64,000 nucleotides of DNA from Paenibacillus_D sp047238105 (GTDB lineage: Bacteria > Bacillota > Bacilli > Paenibacillales > Paenibacillaceae): positions 6,572,001-6,636,000 of the forward strand of contig NZ_JBDFMD010000001.1 in assembly GCF_047238105.1 (NCBI RefSeq). Reading direction: 5' to 3'. The notes below the pieces were generated by a model. The model made no database searches. It saw only the letters and a program-made list of their open reading frames with translations, and was not told where the DNA came from. Positions 8,727-16,261 of this stretch are shown piece after piece. A program made the translations under genes and the position numbers. The first letter of the stretch is position 1, and each line of letters begins with the position of its first letter.

Positions 8727-10247
8727 ATGGGACAACAACCATGGCGCAAATGGATGTTCACTGGCCTGTCAGTGGCCTTGATGGTGCCGCTGCTGGCGGC
8801 TTGTACAGGGGATGGCGGCGGCACGGGGGCGGAGAATCGCGTACTGCGGATCGGCGTGCTCTACGGCGGAGAAGAAAATGAACCGTGGTTCCGCCAGCAG
8901 TATACGGATATGTTCGAATTCAACAATACCAATATCGAAATTCAGATTGTACCGGCAATCGATTACAACAATATGCGTTTTATGACGCCGGATCAACAGA
9001 ACGAGCAGCCTGATCCGTACGAAGAAATGCAGAAGATGCTGAACGGCGACAACCCTGTCGACGTCGTCGTCACGGAGTTCAATATGCTTCGCCGTCTCGT
9101 GCAGGACAACTCGCTCAAGCAGCTTGACCCGCTTATGCAGGAAGACGGATTCAGTGTCGAAGATTATGTGCCGACGGTGATCAACGGAATCAAGACGGCA
9201 GGAGACGGCAGTATCTACGCTTTGACGCCGACCTTTATCTCTTCCGCCCTCTATTACAACAAAAAAATGTTCAGCGATGCCGGAGTCGAGCCTCCTACAG
9301 ACGGCATGCAATGGCCGGATGTGATCAACAAAGCGCGCCTGGTGACGAGCGGTGAAGGCGAGGACCGCAAATACGGTTTTATGATGAACCGCTGGAGCGG
9401 CGACGGCTTCTGGGATCTGCAGACCTATGTGGAACCGCTGCAGCTGCGGATCTTCGACGAGAAGGTCGAGAAGATGCTCGTCAACTCCGATCAGTGGGCC
9501 AACGCCTGGGGGACGATCAGCGGGCTGCACATCGACAAGATCGTTCCGAATATGATGGAGATGCAAAGCGGCATGGGCATGATGGGGGACCGCCCGTACA
9601 ATCCCTTCGAACATGATCCATTCGTCAGCGGCAAAGTGGCGATGATGATCGGTGATTACTACTATCTCAATGAATTGAAGCGAGCGCAACAGAGTGAAGG
9701 CAATGTAGACGGCTTCGAGATGATCGATTGGGATGTCGTCACAGTACCGGAGCATCCGGAGAAGCCTGGCGTAGGCAGCAACATTCACCTGAGCGCTTTG
9801 ATGGGTATCAATGCTAAAGCCCAGAATCCGGACGATGCATGGGAATACATCAAGTTCGTTAACAGCGAAGCCTGGGCCAAGCTCAGATCCCGCAGTGTCA
9901 ACGAGATGGTCTCGCGCCAGCAGTTCCTGAAGCCGCGCGACGGCATGGATTACAACCTGGCCGCGTTCTACTCCATGGAGCCTTCGCAGCCGATGTCGCT
10001 CGAGATGGAGCTGGCGTACCGCAAGTACCCGAACATCTATGAAGTCCAGTCGCTGGGCCAGCCGTTGTTCCAAGAGGTCGTCGAAGGCAAGAAATCGGTG
10101 CAGGAGGCGCTCGCCGAGTGGGAAACCCAAGGCGACGCGCTGCTGCAGCAGATGAAAGCCAATCCCGATGCGTCGATTGGCGGTACGGAAGGAAGTGCGG
10201 ACGGCAGTACAGAAGGTGGAGAGGCGCAAGCGCTGCCGGCAGGTTAA
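8727..10247 (+). CDS. Extracellular solute-binding lipoprotein
   Basis: Family-1-type (sugar-binding-like) solute-binding protein, 506 residues, with a lipoprotein signal (lipobox cysteine at 26, LLAAC). The mature part has the usual features (VDVVVTEFNML, ALTPTFISSALYYNKKMF, NPDDAWEYIKFVNS) and a Gly/Ser/Glu-rich low-complexity tail (GGTEGSADGSTEGGE). It lies 6 bases after the second ATPase and before the operon terminator. Such proteins normally serve MalFGK-type importers; here the only permease is FtsX-like, so the protein may be an extracellular sensor or partner of an exporter-type complex. That role is inferred. Confidence 0.87.
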   Translation: MGQQPWRKWMFTGLSVALMVPLLAACTGDGGGTGAENRVLRIGVLYGGEENEPWFRQQYTDMFEFNNTNIEIQIVPAIDYNNMRFMTPDQQNEQPDPYEEMQKMLNGDNPVDVVVTEFNMLRRLVQDNSLKQLDPLMQEDGFSVEDYVPTVINGIKTAGDGSIYALTPTFISSALYYNKKMFSDAGVEPPTDGMQWPDVINKARLVTSGEGEDRKYGFMMNRWSGDGFWDLQTYVEPLQLRIFDEKVEKMLVNSDQWANAWGTISGLHIDKIVPNMMEMQSGMGMMGDRPYNPFEHDPFVSGKVAMMIGDYYYLNELKRAQQSEGNVDGFEMIDWDVVTVPEHPEKPGVGSNIHLSALMGINAKAQNPDDAWEYIKFVNSEAWAKLRSRSVNEMVSRQQFLKPRDGMDYNLAAFYSMEPSQPMSLEMELAYRKYPNIYEVQSLGQPLFQEVVEGKKSVQEALAEWETQGDALLQQMKANPDASIGGTEGSADGSTEGGEAQALPAG

Positions 10248-10280
10248 GATTTGCGCATGCGGCAACTCGAAATGTGAAGA

Positions 10281-10316
10281 AACCCGCTGTTTCCCTGCAG
10301 GGAATAGCGGGTTTTC
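10281..10316 (+). terminator. Terminator of the ABC operon
   Basis: Stem AACCCGCT / AGCGGGTT with an inner CCCTGCAGGG palindrome, then TTTTC. Confidence 0.85.
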
Positions 10317-10370
10317 TGTGTGCAGGCGGGCGGTTGAAACGACGGCTTGGCCTTAAGGTCGGGGCTGGTA

Positions 10371-10883
10371 CTATCCGCGCAGCAGAAAGGACTGGTAGGC
10401 AGTCCAGGAGCCGTTGGCAGTCTGGTAGAGCAGGTGAATCCGGTCTACGCGGTCCGTGAAATCGATGGCTTCCTGCCGGATGCTGGCGTGCACATCGTGC
10501 AGCTCATCAGGGGACAGCTCTTGCCCGAGAGTTACGTGAGGTGTATAGACATAGGGCTGCGAAGGCTCAGCCAGCGGGCCGGTGCATAACGCGCCATATA
10601 GGGCGATGACGGGTCTTGGATCCTCCAGTGCAAGGTAGATCACTTGACTGACCGGGTAGAAAGTCGAAGCGCGATTGTACCGGATCGTAAAGGCTGGCTG
10701 GACGGCTGTCTCCTGTTCCAGATGGGTGGTGATTGCAGCCAAAGCTTCTTCATCGACTTCCAGGCCCGAGCGAAGCGTCAGATGCGGCTGGATCGCACTA
10801 TAGCGGGGGTCCAGCCGTTTGCGCCAGCTATTGGCGAAGTCCTGTACGGTGCGCGAGGGGAAGATGACCAATCCAATGTACAT
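10371..10883 (-). CDS. 2H phosphoesterase / 2'-5' RNA ligase-like protein (YjcG type)
   Basis: Cytoplasmic protein of the 2H phosphoesterase superfamily, 170 residues. The two catalytic H-x-T motifs are present at 34-36 (PHLTLR) and 114-116 (PHVTLG), with the usual spacing. Family members cleave or form 2',5' or cyclic phosphate bonds in RNA or nucleotides; the true substrate is not known for the YjcG group. It stands alone on the minus strand between the ABC operon and the tRNA genes. Confidence 0.82.
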   Translation of the reverse strand: MYIGLVIFPSRTVQDFANSWRKRLDPRYSAIQPHLTLRSGLEVDEEALAAITTHLEQETAVQPAFTIRYNRASTFYPVSQVIYLALEDPRPVIALYGALCTGPLAEPSQPYVYTPHVTLGQELSPDELHDVHASIRQEAIDFTDRVDRIHLLYQTANGSWTAYQSFLLRG

Positions 10884-11006
10884 GATGCAGCGTGGCCTCC
10901 TTAAGTCTGGGCTGTGTTTGCAGCCGTTAAGTCAAGTATGCCCAAGATGGAAGTTTTTTGTGAAGAATGGGCAGGCTAGAACTAACATTTGCTGGAGGGA
11001 TGACCG

Positions 11007-11171
11007 GTGAGGTGGATCTACTGGGTACGATTGTATGAGACCAAATTTCAGGCGAGCTGTCTGGTGCAGCGGATGGAGAATGACTGGTGGATCTACGGCT
11101 ATGAGAGTCCCCGCGAGGTTGAGATCTTTCGGTCGCGCCGGGGCCGATATGGCGTGCGTTATCTACCGTGA
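11007..11171 (+). CDS. Small basic, aromatic-rich protein, 54 residues
   Basis: A GTG start six bases after GGAGGGA opens a 54-codon frame rich in Trp, Tyr and Arg (MRWIYWVRLYETKF..., ending YGVRYLP). The good ribosome site and the composition support translation. I do not recognise the family. It lies just upstream of the tRNA promoter. Confidence 0.5.
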   Translation: MRWIYWVRLYETKFQASCLVQRMENDWWIYGYESPREVEIFRSRRGRYGVRYLP

Positions 11172-11225
11172 TCCGGGAAAAGATTCACCAGGTCATATTC
11201 AAGGTCAGGAATCGTCAAAAAATGG

Positions 11226-11255
11226 TTGACTTTCTCTTGCAGGCTATAGTATATT
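11226..11255 (+). promoter_or_regulatory. Promoter of the tRNA cluster
   Basis: TTGACT at 11226-11231 and TATATT at 11250-11255 with an 18-base spacer, ~45 bases before the first tRNA. Confidence 0.65.
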
Positions 11256-11298
11256 ATATCTTGTCGCCATTCGTAAATGGTCACCAAATGGGTAACAT

Positions 11299-11375
11299 CG
11301 CGGGGTGGAGCAGCTCGGTAGCTCGTCGGGCTCATAACCCGAAGGCCGCAGGTTCAAATCCTGCCCCCGCAACCA
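11299..11375 (+). tRNA. tRNA-fMet (CAT), initiator
   Basis: Full cloverleaf with an unpaired first base (C), CGGG arm, the three G-C pairs of the anticodon stem (GGGCTCATAACCC) typical of initiators, GGTTCAAATCC T-loop and encoded CCA. Confidence 0.93.
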
Positions 11376-11407
11376 ACCTTGCTTGCATGATGGAATCCCC
11401 TATACTA

Positions 11408-11484
11408 GGGCCCTTAGCTCAGTTGGTTAGAGCGGTCGGCTCATAACCGATTGGTCGGGGGTTCGAGTCCCTCAGGGCCCACCA
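11408..11484 (+). tRNA. tRNA with CAT anticodon, probably tRNA-Ile2 (lysidine type)
   Basis: 77-base cloverleaf, acceptor GGGCCCT/AGGGCCC, anticodon loop CTCATAA, encoded CCA. The acceptor and anticodon arms resemble bacterial tRNA-Ile(k2CAU) rather than elongator tRNA-Met; the TilS-type identity is inferred. Elongator Met is the alternative. Confidence 0.85.
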
Positions 11485-11507
11485 TGCTGTGAACCTTTAC
11501 GCACCAT

Positions 11508-11596
11508 GCCGGGGTGGCGGAATTGGCAGACGCACAGGACTTAAAATCCTGCGATGGGTGACCATCGTACGGGTTCGACCCCCGTCCTCGGCACCA
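11508..11596 (+). tRNA. tRNA-Leu (TAA)
   Basis: Class II tRNA with long variable arm (GATGGGTGACCATC), anticodon loop CTTAAAA, acceptor GCCGGGG paired with CCTCGGC, encoded CCA. It is the last gene before the integron-like platform. Confidence 0.93.
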
Positions 11597-11653
11597 TATC
11601 TATCACAGAGGTTTGCACTAATTGGCATCTTCTATACATAATGGTTCAATACT

Positions 11654-11703
11654 GACCTCCTTTGTCCAGCCTGAGATTCCAGGAATGACGAAGGAGGTTT
11701 TTG
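11654..11703 (+). terminator. Terminator after the tRNA cluster
   Basis: GACCTCCTTTGTC pairs with GACGAAGGAGGT, then TTTTT. Confidence 0.75.
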
Positions 11704-11720
11704 CTAATCCGAAAGCATCG

Positions 11721-11763
11721 GAGATTCAAAGCCTGCTGGAAGCAGGTGGAGAGTCTCTTTTTT
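11721..11763 (+). terminator. Second terminator, directly before the recombinase promoter
   Basis: Outer stem GAGATTC / GAGTCTC, inner stem CCTGCT / AGCAGG, then TTTTTT. It would insulate the recombinase gene from upstream reading. Confidence 0.7.
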
Positions 11764-11773
11764 ATTATTTTAT

Positions 11774-11796
11774 TTAGATAAATTTGGTATAATGGA
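11774..11796 (+). promoter_or_regulatory. Promoter of the tyrosine recombinase gene
   Basis: Contains a TATAAT -10 hexamer at 11788-11793. The whole 23-base block recurs without change at 26177-26199, at the head of the second platform, which argues for function or recent common origin. The ATG at 11792 overlaps the -10 box and so is unlikely to be the translation start. Confidence 0.65.
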
Positions 11797-11806
11797 GGGG
11801 TGTACT

Positions 11807-12970
11807 TTGGAGGTATGGATTCAAAAGCAAAATGAGCATTTTGTCACCATCCGTCTAAACCAGTTCAAGGCTGAGGACATCGAAGCTATCAAATCAATTC
11901 CGAAACGCAAATGGCTGCCGGACCAGCGGTTGTGGGCGATCCCTTATACGATCAGCAGTCTGGGTAACCTGTGGGATCTTCTTCAGATGAGGGCAGATGC
12001 GATTCATGTTGATCCAGTACTACTTGCAGAGAGTCCTTATCTACATGAGATGCTCGAACGATCACTGAAAAGAAGCATCAACACTACAAGTAGTGATGAG
12101 TCCTACTGTGCAGAAACTGATGTCGGAGAATTACTGCATCAGCTGTCGAGGCAATTAACACTCCGCGGATACAGTGCGAAGACGATTCGAGCTTATCTTG
12201 GCCATGTCCGGCGATATCATGTTTTTTGCAATGAACGCCGAAACGCCTCAACACAAGAGAGGTACAAGCCAGATGTACAAGCGTATTCTTTGCATTTATT
12301 GGAGAGGGGACGATCGCATGCGTTCGTGAATCAGGCAATCAGTGCTTTGAAGTTTTATATGAGGCATGTGAAAAGAGAGGGTGAGAATACTGCCTTTGTT
12401 CGGCCCAAAAAGGAGCATAAGCTTCCCAATGTGCTTTCTGCGCGTGAGGTAATGGCGTTATTGAAGACCGCAACCAATCTTAAGCATCAATCGCTGCTAT
12501 ATTTGTTATATTCAGCAGGGTTACGAGTAAGTGAGGTGGTCCGACTGCGCTTGATCGACATCGATTTTGAACGCCGTACGATTCGCATTCGTCAAGGGAA
12601 AGGCCGCAAGGATCGAATCAGTGTGCTGTCAGCGGCAGCGAGCCGTGTCGTCCGGGAATACATGGAAGCATGGCCCAAAGGGGAGTGGTTGTTCCCAGGC
12701 CAGGATCAGCGGCGGCATCTTACAGAACGAAGTGTTCAAAAGGTATTCGAGCAATGTCGCATCCAAGCTGGAATTGAGAAGCGGGTCAGTGTACATTCGC
12801 TTCGGCATTCGTTTGCCACGCACCTGCTAGAAAACGGCACAGATCTTCGCTACATCCAGGAGCTGTTGGGCCATCAGAGCAGCAAAACAACGGAGCGTTA
12901 TACTCATGTTAGCATTAAGGATGTCCGCAGGATTCGGAGCCCGTTAGATGGGATACTTGATGGAGAGTGA
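11807..12970 (+). CDS. Tyrosine recombinase (Xer/IntI-like) of the cassette platform
   Basis: Site-specific DNA recombinase, 387 residues from the TTG at 11807, chosen because GGAGGGG lies at the right distance and the upstream ATG overlaps the promoter. Residues 1-65 form an extra domain (KAEDIEAIKSIPKRKWLPDQ, WAIPY) resembling the HARP-like modules found in front of some integrases. A SAM-like N-terminal DNA-binding domain (about 105-200) and the catalytic domain follow. Catalytic residues are visible: R240 (GLRVSE), K265 (GKGRKDR), H330 and R333 (HSLRHS), H356 (LGHQ), Y365 (ERYTHV). The end (RSPLD, 378-381) recalls IntI, but the IntI-specific insertion between K265 and H330 is absent. It reads toward the cassettes, unlike most intI genes. 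Confidence 0.9.
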   Translation: MEVWIQKQNEHFVTIRLNQFKAEDIEAIKSIPKRKWLPDQRLWAIPYTISSLGNLWDLLQMRADAIHVDPVLLAESPYLHEMLERSLKRSINTTSSDESYCAETDVGELLHQLSRQLTLRGYSAKTIRAYLGHVRRYHVFCNERRNASTQERYKPDVQAYSLHLLERGRSHAFVNQAISALKFYMRHVKREGENTAFVRPKKEHKLPNVLSAREVMALLKTATNLKHQSLLYLLYSAGLRVSEVVRLRLIDIDFERRTIRIRQGKGRKDRISVLSAAASRVVREYMEAWPKGEWLFPGQDQRRHLTERSVQKVFEQCRIQAGIEKRVSVHSLRHSFATHLLENGTDLRYIQELLGHQSSKTTERYTHVSIKDVRRIRSPLDGILDGE

Positions 12971-13075
12971 CAGAACAACGCAAACCAGTCGTTTTTAGAA
13001 GGATTCATGAACAACTACGCAAATACCACCTAACTAGAGACATTTCGGCCGTACATAAATATGGGAGTTATCTGA
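12971..13075 (+). other. attI-like site of platform 1
   Basis: Non-coding stretch between the recombinase stop and the first cassette. The junction is at G13067|T13068 (GGGAG|TTATCTG). The same cassette start (TTATCTGAAACC) recurs at 17241, which fixes the edge of the site. The last ~58 bases align without gaps to 26282-26339 in platform 2 at about two thirds identity (read by hand), supporting a shared attI. Direct integrase binding repeats are not obvious. Confidence 0.7.
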
Positions 13076-13874
13076 AACCTAGGCAAAATCTGATTAAGCT
13101 AAGGAGGTTGATGCAATGAAGATCGAAGAGCGATTTGAACCATTTCCAGTACTGAATTCTAGCAGAACCATATTAAGACCAATTACATATTCAGATCTTG
13201 AAGACATTGCTAGTTACTGTACTAATCCTGAGGTTTCCGAATATACCGTATGGGATGTGCACCAAAGTATAGAGGATACCAAAGCATTTATTGATTTTGT
13301 ACATCAGCGCTATGAGACACAGAAAGTTGGTCCATGGGGAATTGAACTGAAAGAAACCAGTAAGATAATCGGCAGTTGCAGTTTTGTGTCATGGGATAAC
13401 AAGAATCGACGAGCTGAATTGGGATATGTATTATCTAAAGAATATTGGAATCAAGGCATTATGACAGAAGTCATACATAAGATCATTGAATTTGGTTTTA
13501 AAAAGCTTGAATTAGTTAGAATAGAGGCTCGATGCATCAAGAATAACATTGGATCTGCAAGAGTGATGGAGAAAACTGGGATGAAACTAGAAGGCATCTT
13601 AAGAAAACATATATGGGCAAAGAATGATTATCAGGATTTAAAAATGTATTCAATAATAAGAGATGAGTTTGTGGGTTGATCAAGGAAGGCCCAGGCATCA
13701 GATAACACAACATTCACGCGGCGGGCATTCGCCCTTGGTCCGGCAGGAGTGAAGAAGCGAGGAAGCGGAGTCAGCCGGACAACCCTGCGAGGCTAAGTCT
13801 GGCGACCCGGCGTGACGATCGCTTCGCTAATCGTCCAAGCTACTTATGCCTCTCAGATTCGTGAATCCAAAACG
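13068..13874 (+). repeat. Cassette 1: 807-bp unit duplicated at 17241-18047
   Basis: From the T after G13067 to G13874 the sequence reads the same as 17241-18047, including gene and attC. Flanks differ at both ends. The copies start and end exactly at G|TT, as cassette integration predicts. Confidence 0.93.
13116..13679 (+). CDS. GNAT acetyltransferase (RimJ/RimL type), cassette 1
   Basis: Transfers an acetyl group from acetyl-CoA to a protein or small-molecule amine. 187 residues: the fold starts with SRTILRPITYSDLEDI, the acetyl-CoA loop region is LGYVLSKEYWNQGIMTEV, then VRIEARCIKNNIGSARVMEKTGMKLEG, all typical of the RimL branch. AAGGAGG lies before the ATG. It is the only gene of cassette 1 (13068-13874). 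The same gene, with every base of its cassette, is repeated at 17289-17852. Substrate unknown. Confidence 0.9.
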   Translation: MKIEERFEPFPVLNSSRTILRPITYSDLEDIASYCTNPEVSEYTVWDVHQSIEDTKAFIDFVHQRYETQKVGPWGIELKETSKIIGSCSFVSWDNKNRRAELGYVLSKEYWNQGIMTEVIHKIIEFGFKKLELVRIEARCIKNNIGSARVMEKTGMKLEGILRKHIWAKNDYQDLKMYSIIRDEFVG

Positions 13875-13880
13875 TTATAC
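13700..13880 (+). repeat. attC1
   Basis: R'' AGATAAC, R' GTTATAC; L boxes ATTCACG / CGTGAAT, spacers 5 and 7 bases. 181 bp. AGATAAC is the reverse complement of the cassette's own start GTTATCT. Confidence 0.88.
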
Positions 13881-13937
13881 GACAGTCTCTTAAACATGTA
13901 TTTGTGAGCAAATTCGATGATGTAGGGAGGATGAAAA

Positions 13938-14408
13938 ATGAAAATACGAACGGTATCCCTATGTCTAATTAGAAAAAACGATTTAATATTAGTTGAAGAG
14001 ACTTATGATAGTGCTGTAAATAAAACATTCTACAGACCTATAGGGGGGACTGTGGAATACGGCGAAAGTAGCAAATTAGCCGTAATTAGAGAGGTAAAGG
14101 AAGAAATTAATGCTGAAATAACAGAGCCACGGCTGCTATTTGTTATAGAAAATCTATTTACCTATCTTAATCAGCTTGGTCACGAAGTAGATTTTATATA
14201 CGAAGCTGAATTATTGGATAGAACGTTTTACGATAAGAATGAGATCGAGGGGAAAGAAGGAACTGAAAGGTATAAAGCTATTTGGAAACCTGTCGAGGAC
14301 TTTATAGGAAATGAAGAAATCAAATTAGTGCCAGATGGATTGTTGCAATTATTATTACAGTTAGATTCTAGTTCAGTAAGTAACGTAAAGCATATAAGTA
14401 CAAGATAA
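13938..14408 (+). CDS. Nudix hydrolase, cassette 2
   Basis: Hydrolyses a nucleoside-diphosphate-linked compound. 156 residues. The Nudix box is complete in its core at about 39-61 (GGTVEYGESSKLAVIREVKEE): GxxxxxE, then REVKEE. The last box position is Asn rather than the usual Gly. GGGAGG precedes the ATG. Sole gene of cassette 2 (13875-14606). Substrate not predictable. Confidence 0.87.
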   Translation: MKIRTVSLCLIRKNDLILVEETYDSAVNKTFYRPIGGTVEYGESSKLAVIREVKEEINAEITEPRLLFVIENLFTYLNQLGHEVDFIYEAELLDRTFYDKNEIEGKEGTERYKAIWKPVEDFIGNEEIKLVPDGLLQLLLQLDSSSVSNVKHISTR

Positions 14409-14449
14409 TCAAAGACATCTGAGGGAGATTTCAAAGAAGAGAGACCGTC

Positions 14450-14612
14450 GTATAACACAACATTCACACTGCGGGACTTTCGTCCCTTGGTCCGCCCGAA
14501 GTTTTTCGAGGAAGTGAATCAGGCGGACAACCCTGCACTGCCTAACCGCGTCGCGGCCGTTCCCTTCGGTCACTTAAGGCAGTGAGGGTTCGTGAATGCA
14601 CGAACGTTATCA
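14450..14612 (+). repeat. attC2
   Basis: R'' GTATAAC, matching its cassette start GTTATAC; R' GTTATCA; 163 bp. Cassette 2 = 13875-14606. Confidence 0.87.
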
Positions 14613-14635
14613 GAAATTGGGGCAAGGTCTATAAA

Positions 14636-15151
14636 GTGAAAAGATATAAAAAACAAATGAAAGAAGGAATACTTTTGCCACACGTTAGAGTTAGATGTAC
14701 AGGATTAATTATAGAGAAAGATTGTGTGTTGCTCGTTGAATATAATGATAATGGAGTTCACTACAACCTTCCTGGCGGAGGATTAGAACCAGGGGAAACG
14801 ATTAAAGAAGGAGTTGCCAGAGAAGTTCTAGAAGAAACCAATGCCAAAGTTACTGTAGGATCACTTGCTTTAACATATGAAATGGCACCACATAAACAAT
14901 CAGGAGAATATAGTAGTCATGATCCGCATGGATTGCATCTTATATTTGAATGTAAATTAGAAGTGAATTCAATTCCAAAGTTACCTAACAGACCAGACCC
15001 GCATCAATCCGCTATAAAGTGGATTCCGATAGATGAGTTAGATGCAATTATACTATTTCCAAACATTAAGAATGAAATAAAAGCGTATGTAAAAACTAAG
15101 AAAAATATAGAATTAATCGAAGATCATCAATTAGAAAAACAAGTACTATAA
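14636..15151 (+). CDS. Nudix hydrolase, cassette 3
   Basis: Nudix-fold hydrolase with box GGGLEPGETIKEGVAREVLEE (REVLEETNA), about 171 residues from the GTG at 14636, which has an AAGG about 8 bases upstream; the ATG at 14657 is an alternative. The frame is open further up into attC2, but a start there would lie outside the cassette. The C-terminal part (HQSAIKWIPIDELDAIILFPNI) is typical of Bacillota MutT/Nudix proteins. Sole gene of cassette 3. Confidence 0.83.
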   Translation: MKRYKKQMKEGILLPHVRVRCTGLIIEKDCVLLVEYNDNGVHYNLPGGGLEPGETIKEGVAREVLEETNAKVTVGSLALTYEMAPHKQSGEYSSHDPHGLHLIFECKLEVNSIPKLPNRPDPHQSAIKWIPIDELDAIILFPNIKNEIKAYVKTKKNIELIEDHQLEKQVL

Positions 15152-15196
15152 ACGAATAAAGGATTTTGTATGTAACTCGAAGAAGGCCCCAACATC

Positions 15197-15319
15197 TGAT
15201 AACACCATGTTCAAGCATCGTCGCCTTCGCTCCTCGGTCCGGCAGTTGATAAATCGGAGAAGTGGAATCAGCCGGACACACCCGACTTCGTCGGGCGTCG
15301 TGAACACAAGACGTTAGGT
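15197..15319 (+). repeat. attC3
   Basis: R'' TGATAAC, matching its cassette start GTTATCA; R' GTTAGGT; 123 bp. Cassette 3 = 14607-15313. Confidence 0.87.
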
Positions 15320-15335
15320 GAAATCATTGTAAAGG

Positions 15336-16115
15336 ATGAATCAGATGACCAGTTTCGTATGGGGTCGTTCTCCTCAAGAAGCATATGAAAATCCTTATGA
15401 ATACGAAGCCCAGGACCAATTTTCAAGAGAAGCAGAAAGATTAATCAATGAGTTGTTTACTTTTTTAATGAGGAGTAACGGCCAGTACACAAGAGATGAC
15501 AGATCCACTGAGAAAGCCATTTGGATGCTGTTTGTAGATGGTGCAGAAACAATAAAAGACTGTCTCAAACTAATAAACTCTAAACAACATAGATTGGCAT
15601 GCAGATTATTCAGAGATGTTGTTGAGACAATGGACTTAGCAACATACTTTTCTAGCTCCGACGAGGAAAAACAAAAAAACTTAAAAAAGTGGTATGACAA
15701 CGAGGTAATTCCAAATAGAGTGTTTCGAAATTACGTGGCAAGTACTGTAGGGGAAGTTATTTCAAAAGCGTATCGAGATATATACTCTGATCTATCGAAG
15801 TTAAACCATAGATCTTATAGATCCCTAGCGTACTCGTATTTATTAAGAAAGCAAGAGTTTCTAGTCTACGAGGATGAGCGCAGCTCTGAGGTGTTAAAGT
15901 TACCTCAACCAGTTGCAATGTGCTATGCATTACTAGCGGGAATAATAACCAGATACTCTGATAGAATGATTGAATGTGATCTGATTACATTGGAAGAAAT
16001 AACGATTATTTGGAACATGGCATTAGAAAAAGAATCTGTTCCACGCCGTTTCATGACAAAGAAAGATTATTTAAAGAAGTTTGAGCAGCTCAAAGAAGAC
16101 AATGACTTCACCTAA
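15336..16115 (+). CDS. Helical protein of unknown function, cassette 4
   Basis: 259 residues, mainly predicted helix, not recognised with confidence. A central segment (AETIKDCLKLINSKQHRLAC, then LFRDVVETMDLATYF) and a later LSKLNHRSYRS stretch recall HEPN or DUF5677-like all-helical proteins, but no R-x4-6-H active site can be assigned. The start is an ATG 22 bases into the cassette. The stop codon TAA lies inside R'' of the next attC (ACCTAAC), so gene and recombination site overlap. Confidence 0.72.
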   Translation: MNQMTSFVWGRSPQEAYENPYEYEAQDQFSREAERLINELFTFLMRSNGQYTRDDRSTEKAIWMLFVDGAETIKDCLKLINSKQHRLACRLFRDVVETMDLATYFSSSDEEKQKNLKKWYDNEVIPNRVFRNYVASTVGEVISKAYRDIYSDLSKLNHRSYRSLAYSYLLRKQEFLVYEDERSSEVLKLPQPVAMCYALLAGIITRYSDRMIECDLITLEEITIIWNMALEKESVPRRFMTKKDYLKKFEQLKEDNDFT

Positions 16116-16224
16116 CACTGCATTCAAGCATCGGGCTGGCGCCCTCGGTCGCAGACGTGGGTTCGAGGAAGTAGTTGCTGCGACAACTCCCTTCGGGAGT
16201 TCGTGAATGCGGGGAACGTTAGGT
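16110..16224 (+). repeat. attC4
   Basis: R'' ACCTAAC, matching its cassette start GTTAGGT; R' GTTAGGT; 115 bp, the shortest of the array. Cassette 4 = 15314-16218. Confidence 0.88.
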
Positions 16225-16261
16225 GAAATTGCAATAAACCTTTTTTAATGGGGGTGACTCA

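Noticed and set aside
8769..10265. 498-codon open frame on the minus strand
   Set aside because: Shadow of the solute-binding protein gene; no start site, unnatural composition.
11597..11773. LexA box controlling the recombinase, as in many integrons
   Set aside because: No GAAC-N4-GTTC pattern is seen between the tRNA-Leu gene and the recombinase start.
11807..12970. Canonical integron integrase IntI
   Set aside because: The IntI-specific insertion before the H-x-x-R box is missing and an unrelated N-terminal domain is added; I therefore call it IntI/Xer-like only.
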